A program made the translations under genes and the position numbers. DNA of 14,799 nucleotides from Bacillota bacterium (lineage in GTDB: Bacteria; Bacillota_A; Clostridia; Lachnospirales; Bianqueaceae). The notes beneath the pieces are model-generated. The model saw nothing but the letters and a program-made list of their open reading frames with translations, ran no database searches and had not been told where the DNA came from. Where the stretch lies: positions 1 through 14,799 of the forward strand of contig JAFOIR010000381.1 of NCBI GenBank assembly GCA_017420625.1. Reading direction: 5' to 3'. Positions 6,797 through 13,076 of this stretch are shown piece after piece. How positions within the stretch are numbered: position 1 is the first letter of the stretch; the number at the start of each line of letters is the position of its first letter.

Positions 6797-7435
6797 ATGT
6801 CAGACCGCTGCCTTATATGCCAGGAGCCCGGAGACATTCGTTTCCGGGCTCTTGAAGTCAGAACGCTTCCTGTGCGGGATCTATCCGGTGAAAAAAGAGT
6901 ACAGGCTCTGGGAGATTTTGTCGATGTTGCGATCTGCCGCTCCTGCGCTAAGAAGGAGCTGGAACTGGAACTGGCTCCTCTGAAAGCTTCAGGAAAGTCC
7001 AATCTTCGTTTTGGCGTCGTTCTGCTTCTCGGAGTGCTCTTGATCATCGGCAACCTACTTTTCCTGAAAGGCGGATGGATCTATACCGCGCTAGGAATCG
7101 CTGCTGTTATCTGCGGGGTTCTCGCGATATATGAAAATGTAAAACTTGCCCGCGAGCGCCAGAAAGAACTCTCCTCTCTCCCGGAAGATAAGGCACTTGA
7201 AAAAGCAGCCTGGAATCTGGCACTCGCCCGGCTGCCTAAAAAAGAGCAAAATTCATCTTCCAGGCAGGATACTCGTCTTAAGAAGCGCATGGTGGAACAT
7301 TCTGATATTGATCTGACTTATATTCCGATCACGGAAGAAACGCTCGCCAGGAAAAACGGCGATCTCATGATTCTCTATAATCTGCTTCCCGAGATCGCAC
7401 TGGAAGCGCATAAACGCATTCATAAGACTTCATGA
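6797..7435 (+). CDS. Uncharacterised membrane protein with N-terminal zinc-ribbon-like Cys pairs, 212 aa
   Basis: I do not recognise this family. Its layout is clear. Two CxxC pairs (Cys5/Cys8 and Cys47/Cys50), 38 residues apart, suggest a four-Cys zinc ribbon in the first 50 residues. A short acidic helix follows, then two hydrophobic segments (about 72-90 and 94-112) form a hairpin in the membrane. A charged, probably cytoplasmic, C-terminal half (113-212) completes it. With two membrane passes both termini lie on the same side, most likely cytoplasmic. The ATG comes 3 nt after the symporter stop and has only a weak upstream G-rich sequence, so expression probably depends on translational coupling. 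It is the last gene before the terminator at 7438-7460. Co-transcription hints at a role linked to the symporter or malate metabolism, but nothing in the sequence shows one. Confidence 0.75.
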   Translation: MSDRCLICQEPGDIRFRALEVRTLPVRDLSGEKRVQALGDFVDVAICRSCAKKELELELAPLKASGKSNLRFGVVLLLGVLLIIGNLLFLKGGWIYTALGIAAVICGVLAIYENVKLARERQKELSSLPEDKALEKAAWNLALARLPKKEQNSSSRQDTRLKKRMVEHSDIDLTYIPITEETLARKNGDLMILYNLLPEIALEAHKRIHKTS

Positions 7436-7464
7436 AAAAAACCTCCCGGCGGGAGGTTTTCTTT
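7436..7464. terminator. Bidirectional intrinsic terminator after the malate operon and the aldo/keto reductase
   Basis: A 10-bp perfect stem pairs AAAACCTCCC (7438-7447) with GGGAGGTTTT (7451-7460) around a 3-nt loop. The + strand runs into a T-rich tract (TTTTCTTTCGTTTT). The - strand runs into a T run (the A run 7435-7441). The + gene stops at 7435 and the - gene stops at 7469, so both directions use it. Confidence 0.9.
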
Positions 7465-7468
7465 CGTT

Positions 7469-8386
7469 TTACGGCAGCTGTTTTCCTGCTGCTTTATAAA
7501 GATCATACCATTCTTTCTTTGTCAGTGTGATTTCGGTCGCCTTCGCTGCTTCCAGGATTCTGGAAGGTTTGGTGGTGCCGGTGATGACCTGCATTTTGGC
7601 CGGAATCCGAAGCAGCCACGCATAGGCAACAGCATCGACAGAAGTCTTTTTCTCTTCCGCAATGGCCTGCAGCAGCTCATTCAGCTTCGGATATTCTTCG
7701 CTTCCCAGGAAAACGCCCCCAAAGAAACCTTTCTGAAGCGGGGACCAGCACTGAACAGCCATTTTCTTCATCCGGCAGTACTCGATCGTTCCGCCGTCTC
7801 TCATCACACCCGGATCGTTCATCATATTGACGTTGATCCCGGCATCGATCGTCGGACAGTGAACGATACTCATCTGGATCTGGTTCGCTGCAAGATCCTC
7901 CGAAAGGCCGCTTCTTAACAGTTCCATCTGGAACCGGTTTTCATTGGATACGCCAAAGGACCGGACCTTGCCAGCTTTCTTCAGTTCATCAAAAGCTTCT
8001 CCTACCTCTTCCGGTTCCATCAGCGCATCCGGACGGTGAAGCAGCAGAGAATCGATATGATCGGTATTGAGCCGCTCAAGAATTCCATCGACCGAATTCA
8101 GGATATAGTCTTTGGAAAAATCATACATGCCGTCATGGATCGCACATTTGCTCTGCAGGAACATCTTATCCCGAAGAGACGGCTTTGCAGCAAACAGTCT
8201 TCCGAAAACGCGCTCACTTGCACCTCGGCCATAGATGTCCGCATGATCAAAGAAATTGATGCCGGCATCCAGGGAAGTCTCCACAAAGGCTTCCGCTTCT
8301 GCTTCATTCATCTGACTGATCCGCATACAGCCGACACCGATCACTGATACCTGATCTTTCTCGGGACCGAATTCGATATATTTCAT
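7469..8386 (-). CDS. Aldo/keto reductase, 305 aa (YdhF-like)
   Basis: A cytoplasmic NAD(P)H-dependent oxidoreductase of the aldo/keto reductase superfamily, acting on carbonyl compounds; the substrate is unknown. The catalytic tetrad is intact: Asp47 and Tyr52 in FFDHADIYG, Lys80 in QSKC and His117 in LLLHRPD. The cofactor loop GTTKPSRI (270-277) has the Arg that usually contacts the 2'-phosphate of NADPH. The N-terminal VSVIGVGCMRI and the LLLHRPD motif match the YdhF-type subgroup, and the length is typical. The ATG at 8384-8386 follows an AAAGGGAG ribosome site by 10 nt. That site lies in the 3' arm of the upstream operon's terminator, and the gene has its own promoter inside the terminator loop. 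It is probably a single-gene unit rather than part of the uronate operon. Confidence 0.93.
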   Translation of the reverse strand: MKYIEFGPEKDQVSVIGVGCMRISQMNEAEAEAFVETSLDAGINFFDHADIYGRGASERVFGRLFAAKPSLRDKMFLQSKCAIHDGMYDFSKDYILNSVDGILERLNTDHIDSLLLHRPDALMEPEEVGEAFDELKKAGKVRSFGVSNENRFQMELLRSGLSEDLAANQIQMSIVHCPTIDAGINVNMMNDPGVMRDGGTIEYCRMKKMAVQCWSPLQKGFFGGVFLGSEEYPKLNELLQAIAEEKKTSVDAVAYAWLLRIPAKMQVITGTTKPSRILEAAKATEITLTKKEWYDLYKAAGKQLP

Positions 8387-8452
8387 AAAAAATGCACTCC
8401 CTTTCTGTTATGATCATTTTTCTAACCATATCATATTCAGAAAGGAAGTGCA
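8387..8452 (-). terminator. Intrinsic terminator of the uronate operon, nested with the next promoter
   Basis: On the - strand a 15-bp stem (8438-8452 with 8393-8407, one G:U wobble) is followed directly by six T (A run 8387-8392). The loop is 30 nt and can form a small inner stem (8410-8414 with 8430-8434). The preceding gene stops at 8474. The 3' arm contains the Shine-Dalgarno site of the aldo/keto reductase, and the T run abuts its ATG. Confidence 0.75.
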
Positions 8453-8453
8453 A
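8425..8453 (-). promoter_or_regulatory. Probable promoter of the aldo/keto reductase gene
   Basis: On the - strand TTGCAC (bases 8448-8453) and TATGGT (8425-8430) are 17 bp apart, and TGA directly before the -10 makes it an extended -10. The predicted start lies near 8418, inside the terminator loop. The resulting transcript would lack the 5' arm of the hairpin and leave the ribosome site free. Confidence 0.6.
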
Positions 8454-8473
8454 TCCATTATTCTGCCTGTTTT

Positions 8474-10084
8474 TTATGAATAGCAGAAATACTTGACACG
8501 ACGGATTCCCGGCTGATCGAACGACGGAGATGCTGTCTCATCCCCATTCAATCTGCGTCCTTTTTTCCATACTCCATTCTCATCGAACTCGCCCTCTTCC
8601 ACCAGCAGAAAATCCAGGTTCGGTTTGGTCGGATCCATGGACTGAAGCGAAAATCCGGAAGCGTTTCCGAGAATATAACATTCATTTTCTCCCGCCTGAA
8701 CACACAGAAGATATCCGTCCGTTCTAGGCTGCATGGGGGTCTTGAAGGTGGCGGCCACGATCAGATGATCCATCATCATGACTTTCATCTGTCCTTCTTC
8801 TCCAACCGCAGCATCGAGTCTGTTCGTTCCAAGAGCCGGTTTGATCAGCGGCATCAGCTGCTGCAGATAGTGGCCGGTCTTTCCGTATTCTTCATAATTC
8901 TGCGGTGTTTTAAGCGCAGGATCTGAAACATCCATACCGAACAGAAATCCCTGAACAGCAGAGAATGGTTTGCCTATATCGTCAAAGCCGAAAGGAGAGT
9001 AACAAACCGCATGATGATGACCCACTGTATAGACCATACGCGGCGCTGCATAAGCGTGGGTGGCCGCCTCCGGAATTACCAGCGGCATACCGCGGCGAAC
9101 AAACTCATTGCACACATCCAGAAACTGCGGAATATAGATATCCGGGCAGAAAACATCAATCGAAGGTGCACCATAACTCCAGACTTCGTGCATCCGGGAA
9201 ACCGGACCTCCGGAAGGATAACTGCCGGGCTCACCGCCTTTGTCCAGCCAGCAGTTCACCAGCATCGGCAGCGGATAAACCGCTTTGCCTGAAGATGCCA
9301 CGAATTCCACAAACCGTGAAATATGATAGGCACTGAAGATCTCCTCCGCACAGGATCCGAAAACGGCATTCCAATTTCCAGCAGCAGCGCCTTCTTCGAC
9401 AGCTTTCTTTACATCCGGTACCATCGTTTCAGTGTGTGCTTTCATATACGAAACGAATTCTTCCGGTACATCCGATGCAAATAACTCATCCGCCAGATCC
9501 GACTGTTCTCTTGCAGCCCCCAGAAGACCTGTTTCGTTCTCGACCTGAACAGCGATCACTGTATTTTCTTTTTCATCGATCTCTTTAATAAACTCCATCA
9601 GCCGGGCAAACGCTTTCGCATCGGCGCGCATAGCTTCGGCACAAAGATAAGAGATCGTGGTATAAGGCATTTTATACGGAATTGAAGGTGAGATCGTACG
9701 GCCTGCCTTATTCATGCCTTTGACGATCTGTGCACGCGAAAAGCGCTCCAGGTCAGTCTTGACCCATGCAGGTGTATACATCATCTCTGCATTTTTCCAG
9801 CTTCCGAACCACAAAAAGATGACCTTTTTGTTCCATGCTCTGGCCTGTTCGATCAGAGCTTTCGGAACAGAAAAATCGAATGTTCCCTCTTCCGGCTCTA
9901 CCATCTCCCAGGTCACCGGAAGAATCAGTGTATTCATCCCCAGATCATCAGCAATCTTCCAGATTTTTTCCATGTATTCCGGGGAAGAAGAGTCGCTGTT
10001 GTGAACCTCACCAGCCAGGGCGACATATGGCTCGCCGCCTACCGTGAGGATCATCTTCGTTCCTCTTTTCACTAATTCCGTCAT
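8474..10084 (-). CDS. Cytoplasmic glycoside hydrolase, GH35/GH42-like TIM barrel with DUF5597-type C-terminus, 536 aa
   Basis: A predicted retaining exo-glycosidase of clan GH-A. The N-terminal half is a (beta/alpha)8 barrel. LVKRGTKMILTVGGEPYVAL (4-23), followed by AGEVHNSDSSS, matches the opening strand of GH35/DUF5597 proteins. The probable acid/base is Glu184 in QVENETG and the probable nucleophile is Glu339 in VIPEAA. The C-terminal part (about 380-536) is a beta-rich region like DUF5597. Characterised relatives include beta-galactosidases, but the substrate here is unknown. There is no signal peptide or membrane segment, so it would act on imported oligosaccharide. The ATG at 10084 follows GTGGAG; the ATG at 10054, preceded by AGAGGA, is an alternative, but the family N-terminus favours 10084. 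It begins 6 bp after the SDR stop, as the third gene of the uxuA operon, which suggests a glycoside linked to hexuronate use. Confidence 0.82.
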   Translation of the reverse strand: MTELVKRGTKMILTVGGEPYVALAGEVHNSDSSSPEYMEKIWKIADDLGMNTLILPVTWEMVEPEEGTFDFSVPKALIEQARAWNKKVIFLWFGSWKNAEMMYTPAWVKTDLERFSRAQIVKGMNKAGRTISPSIPYKMPYTTISYLCAEAMRADAKAFARLMEFIKEIDEKENTVIAVQVENETGLLGAAREQSDLADELFASDVPEEFVSYMKAHTETMVPDVKKAVEEGAAAGNWNAVFGSCAEEIFSAYHISRFVEFVASSGKAVYPLPMLVNCWLDKGGEPGSYPSGGPVSRMHEVWSYGAPSIDVFCPDIYIPQFLDVCNEFVRRGMPLVIPEAATHAYAAPRMVYTVGHHHAVCYSPFGFDDIGKPFSAVQGFLFGMDVSDPALKTPQNYEEYGKTGHYLQQLMPLIKPALGTNRLDAAVGEEGQMKVMMMDHLIVAATFKTPMQPRTDGYLLCVQAGENECYILGNASGFSLQSMDPTKPNLDFLLVEEGEFDENGVWKKGRRLNGDETASPSFDQPGIRRVKYFCYS

Positions 10085-10090
10085 GATGAC

Positions 10091-10945
10091 TTATACTCCA
10101 CTGTAGGCAGAGAAGCCGCCGTCGATCGGAATGGTTACGCCGGTAATGAAGCTGGCTGCGGCATTGTTGAGCAGGAACAGGACAGCACCGGAAAGTTCCG
10201 TTTCACTGTCGCCGAAGCGTCCCATGGGAGTAGCCGCCAGGATCTTCCCGGTACGGGCGGTTGGCGTTCCATCCGGATTAAAGAGAAGCGCAGCATTCTG
10301 TTTGGTGGAGAAGAATCCAGGTGCGATCGCATTGACACGGATTCCGACTTTCGAGAAGTGAACAGCCAGCCACTGCGTAAAGTTCGTGATCGCCGCCTTG
10401 GCTCCTGAGTAGGCCGGGATCTTGGTCAGAGGTGTATAGGCGTTCATGGAGCTGATATTCAGGATATTGCAGCCCTCTCTGCCTACCATCTGGGAAGCAA
10501 ATGCCTGGGTGGGAATCAGAGTACCGATAAAGTTCAGGTTGAAAACAAACTCCACACCGGATTTGTCCAGATCGAAGAAGCTCTTGGTATCGCCTTCGAT
10601 ATCGCCCACTTCGAAGTATTCCTTGTCTGTGGTAGCACGAGGATTGTTTCCGCCGGCACCATTCAGCAGAATATCACAGGGACCGAGATCTTTCTTCACT
10701 TCTTCAGCTACTTTCATACAGACTTCCTTGTCCAGTACGTTGCAGGCATAAGCTTTGGCAATGCCGCCTTCTTCCGTGATTTCCTGCGCAAATTTTGCAG
10801 CTGCTTCATGATTCAGGTCCAGCAGAGCAACCTTCGCGCCAGCTCTTGCCAGTACTTTGGCAAAGTAAGAGCAAAGCACGCCGCCTGCACCGGTAACAAC
10901 TGCTACTTTTCCGCTGAGATCCGTATTCAGAACATTCTTTTGCAT
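10091..10945 (-). CDS. uxuB: SDR-family D-mannonate oxidoreductase (fructuronate reductase), 284 aa
   Basis: Interconverts D-fructuronate and D-mannonate with NAD(H), the step before mannonate dehydratase. It is a short-chain dehydrogenase, not the long-chain UxuB of E. coli, and resembles the Bacillus subtilis type (YjmF/UxuB). The glycine-rich dinucleotide loop is TGAGGVLC (18-25), LLNGAGGNN (93-101) is the NNAG-like motif, and Ser166 with Tyr179 and Lys183 (AYSGAK) form the catalytic set. RVNAIAPGFF (203-212) and the C-terminal ITGVTIPIDGGF (267-278) are standard SDR features. The long insert at 103-130 (NPRATTDKEY onward) is typical of this mannonate subgroup. The start at 10945 has AAAGGAG with 7-nt spacing. 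It lies between uxuA (24 bp upstream) and the glycosidase gene (6 bp downstream), which supports the substrate assignment. Confidence 0.88.
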   Translation of the reverse strand: MQKNVLNTDLSGKVAVVTGAGGVLCSYFAKVLARAGAKVALLDLNHEAAAKFAQEITEEGGIAKAYACNVLDKEVCMKVAEEVKKDLGPCDILLNGAGGNNPRATTDKEYFEVGDIEGDTKSFFDLDKSGVEFVFNLNFIGTLIPTQAFASQMVGREGCNILNISSMNAYTPLTKIPAYSGAKAAITNFTQWLAVHFSKVGIRVNAIAPGFFSTKQNAALLFNPDGTPTARTGKILAATPMGRFGDSETELSGAVLFLLNNAAASFITGVTIPIDGGFSAYSGV

Positions 10946-10969
10946 GAGGTTTCTCCTTTCGTTTCCCGA

Positions 10970-12046
10970 TTACAGGGGTCTTTTATGGCTTTTGTCAATC
11001 GCTTCCCACAGACCGTTCAGATAAGTTGCACCCAGTGCCCGGTCATAAAGGCCATAGCCCGGCATAGCTACTTCACCCCAGATCATCCGGCCGTGATCAG
11101 GACGGATCGGACCGTCAAATCCGATCTCATAAAGGGCACGCATGATCTCATACATATCGAAGGTGCCGTCGCTGGACAGATGTGCAGCTTCTTCGAAATC
11201 GTCCGGTGCGTTGAATTTCAGATTCCGTACATGTGCAAAGTGGATTCTGCCTTTCAGAGAGCGGATCATGTCCGGAAGATCGTTTGCCAGCGAGGTTCCG
11301 TAGCTGCCGGAGCAGAATGTCACGCCGTTATGGACATCGTCCACTGCCTTCATCAGACGAAGGATGTTCGTTTTGTTGATAATGATGCGAGGCAGTCCGA
11401 AGACGCTCCATGCAGGATCATCCGGATGAATCGCCATTTTGATGTCATATTTGTTGCAGACAGGCATGATCTTTTCCAGGAAATATACCAGATTTGCGAA
11501 GAGTTTCTCGTCATCGATATCTTTATAGAGCGCGAAGAGCTCTTTGACTCTGGCCATGCGCTCCGGTTCCCAGCCGGGCATGATCGTTCCGTTCATATCC
11601 CCTGCGATGGAATCAAACATCTTTTCAGGGTCCAGGGCATCGACTGCGGCCTGCGTATACGCGAGGACTGTAGATCCATCCGGCCGTTTTCGGGCAAGCT
11701 CTGTTCTGGTCCAGTCAAAGACCGGCATGAAATTGTAGCATACCAGGTGGATATCTTCTTTGCCCAGGTTCTCAAGCGTTTCAATATAGTTCGCGATATA
11801 CTGATCCCGCTCCGGTGCGCCTGTCTTGATCGCATCGTGAACATTCACACTCTCGATACCTGACAGGTTAAGTCCTGCTGCTTCCACTTCTGCCTTCAGC
11901 GCATGGATTCTCTCCTGGCTCCAGACTTCACCAGGCTGTGTGTCATACAGTGTCGTAATAACACCGGTTACACCGGGAATCTGGCGGATCTGCTGCAGGG
12001 TCACAGTGTCAAAACCAGTGCCGTACCAACGTAATGTCATTTCCAT
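10970..12046 (-). CDS. uxuA: D-mannonate dehydratase, 358 aa
   Basis: Dehydrates D-mannonate to 2-keto-3-deoxy-D-gluconate in hexuronate breakdown (EC 4.2.1.8). The N-terminal LRWYGTGFDTVTLQQIRQIPG is the family hallmark. The metal site can be read directly: His207 (IHPDD), Cys245 (TFCSGS), His272 (AHVRN) and Asp317 (RPDHGR), matching the His-Cys-His-Asp set of solved UxuA proteins. Length is as in the family. The ATG at 12046 follows GGAGGG with 8-nt spacing; an ATG two codons later is less well placed. It is the first gene of the operon with the SDR oxidoreductase and the glycosidase, divergent from the AraC-type regulator. The uronate isomerase UxaC is not in the window. Confidence 0.96.
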   Translation of the reverse strand: MEMTLRWYGTGFDTVTLQQIRQIPGVTGVITTLYDTQPGEVWSQERIHALKAEVEAAGLNLSGIESVNVHDAIKTGAPERDQYIANYIETLENLGKEDIHLVCYNFMPVFDWTRTELARKRPDGSTVLAYTQAAVDALDPEKMFDSIAGDMNGTIMPGWEPERMARVKELFALYKDIDDEKLFANLVYFLEKIMPVCNKYDIKMAIHPDDPAWSVFGLPRIIINKTNILRLMKAVDDVHNGVTFCSGSYGTSLANDLPDMIRSLKGRIHFAHVRNLKFNAPDDFEEAAHLSSDGTFDMYEIMRALYEIGFDGPIRPDHGRMIWGEVAMPGYGLYDRALGATYLNGLWEAIDKSHKRPL

Positions 12047-12082
12047 GGGGTAAGCCCTCCGTGTTGTTTTTATGATAGTTCT

Positions 12083-12111
12083 ATTTTACCAGACTGTCGT
12101 ATATTTGCCAT
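12083..12111 (-). promoter_or_regulatory. Probable regulated promoter of the uxuA operon
   Basis: On the - strand TAAAAT (bases 12083-12088) is preceded by TGG, giving an extended -10, but the -35 region around 12106-12111 matches the consensus poorly. That fits a promoter needing an activator. The start would be near 12076, about 30 nt before uxuA. The TCGTATATT repeats at 12097 and 12125 lie over and upstream of the -35. Confidence 0.55.
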
Positions 12112-12140
12112 TGTGCCTTTTGGTTCGTATATTGCAAATG
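12097..12140. repeat. Direct repeats, candidate AraC-type operator
   Basis: TCGTATATT occurs twice in direct orientation, at 12097-12105 and 12125-12133, with related flanks (TTGCCATTGTG versus GCAAATGTTG). The pitch is 28 bp. An additional inverted pair is TTTGC (12104-12108) with GCAAA (12134-12138). The left copy covers the weak -35 of uxuA and the right copy overlaps the -35 of the regulator gene. A single bound regulator could thus activate one promoter and repress the other (inference). Confidence 0.5.
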
Positions 12141-12160
12141 TTGCGGTTTCGTGATAAACT
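12132..12160 (+). promoter_or_regulatory. Probable promoter of the AraC-family regulator gene
   Basis: TTGCAA (12132-12137) and TAAACT (12155-12160) are 17 bp apart with TGA just before the -10 (extended -10). The start would be near 12167, about 25 nt before the ATG at 12192. This rules out the in-frame ATG at 12072 as start. Confidence 0.6.
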
Positions 12161-12191
12161 ATCGGCAAAACGATCGGAAAGGACACGTTTG

Positions 12192-13076
12192 ATGAAACAC
12201 AATCTTCGTTCCGCTTTCAACTCCCGGCAGCACATGCTGTCCAAGGATTTCGAGGTTTTTTACTACTCAGACACTCTCTTTCAGAGCGTCGGTGTCCATA
12301 CTCATACATACTACGAATTCTATTTTTTTCTGGAAGGTGAAGTAAAGATGGAAATCGACGGACGCAGATTCCCGCTGAAGCAGGGTGATCTGGCCGTTGT
12401 CCCTCCCGGTGTCCGTCATCGGGCGAATGTCATCGATCCTTCCAGACCCTATCGCCGTGTTGTCCTGTGGATCAGCGCATCTTTTGCTGCAGAACTGATG
12501 TCTGAATCGCCGGACTATATGTATCTGCTGCAGCGCGCTGTTACTTCTCACGAATATGTCTATCATTTCGATCTGATCGAATTTAATGAGATGCGCATCC
12601 GGCTTTTCTCTTTGCTGGATGAGATCCATCAGGATCGTTTCGGGCGTTCAGTCCGCATCGGACTTCTCATCAGCGACCTGCTGATCCAAATCAATCGATG
12701 CATCTATGAAAAGCAGGCTCCTCTTTCACGGAATGAATCACCCAGCATGTACGAGTCGATCGTTCGGTTTATCGATACTCACCTGGAAGAAAACCTGTCT
12801 CTTGATCGTCTGGCAAGTGAATTCTATCTTTCCAAGTATTATATTGCTCATCTTTTCCAGGAAACGACCGGGCTGTCCATTCATCAGTACATCACGAAAA
12901 AACGGCTGCAGCTCTATCTGGGAACCATCCGGGATGGTGCCAGTGTGACAGAAGCTTACAGCCGTTGTGGTTTTGGAGATTATTCCAGTTTTTACCGGGC
13001 ATTCAAGAAAGAATACGGACTTTCTCCTGCCCAGTATCAGCAGGATATGCTACTCAACGAGTCGGGTAGCCGTTAA
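12192..13076 (+). CDS. AraC-family transcriptional regulator with N-terminal cupin sensor, 294 aa
   Basis: A predicted sugar-responsive activator of the divergent uxuA operon. Residues 30-95 form an AraC-type cupin: HTHTYYEFYFFLEGEV (36-51) gives the metal- or ligand-binding edge, and DLAVVPPGVRHRA (66-78) is the typical second cupin motif. The C-terminal domain (186-286) has two helix-turn-helix units: LSLDRLASEFYLSKYYIAHLF (202-222), and SVTEAYSRCGFGDYSSFYRAFKK (251-273) with the signature CGFGDYSSFYRAFKKEYGLSPAQY. The frame extends to 12072, but the promoter at 12132-12160 and the AAAGGA site 8 nt before 12192 fix the shorter start. The inducer is unknown; mannonate, fructuronate or a glycoside is likely from context. 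The last 27 bp overlap the convergent MATE gene. Confidence 0.9.
   Translation: MKHNLRSAFNSRQHMLSKDFEVFYYSDTLFQSVGVHTHTYYEFYFFLEGEVKMEIDGRRFPLKQGDLAVVPPGVRHRANVIDPSRPYRRVVLWISASFAAELMSESPDYMYLLQRAVTSHEYVYHFDLIEFNEMRIRLFSLLDEIHQDRFGRSVRIGLLISDLLIQINRCIYEKQAPLSRNESPSMYESIVRFIDTHLEENLSLDRLASEFYLSKYYIAHLFQETTGLSIHQYITKKRLQLYLGTIRDGASVTEAYSRCGFGDYSSFYRAFKKEYGLSPAQYQQDMLLNESGSR

Noticed and set aside
8393..8452. The 15-bp inverted repeat as a repressor operator
   Set aside because: The T6 run directly after the 3' arm and the position after the operon's last stop are better explained by an intrinsic terminator. A protein-binding role cannot be excluded but has no separate support.
10808..11863. 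A 351-codon open frame on the + strand inside uxuA and the SDR gene
   Set aside because: It is antisense to two clearly identified enzymes with intact catalytic motifs, has no convincing ribosome site, and its translation shows no recognisable domain. Long antisense frames are common given this codon use.
12072..12191. A 40-residue N-terminal extension of the AraC-family regulator
   Set aside because: It would begin upstream of the best promoter of the gene and inside the uxuA promoter. The ATG at 12192 has a good ribosome site, and the cupin domain is complete without the extension.
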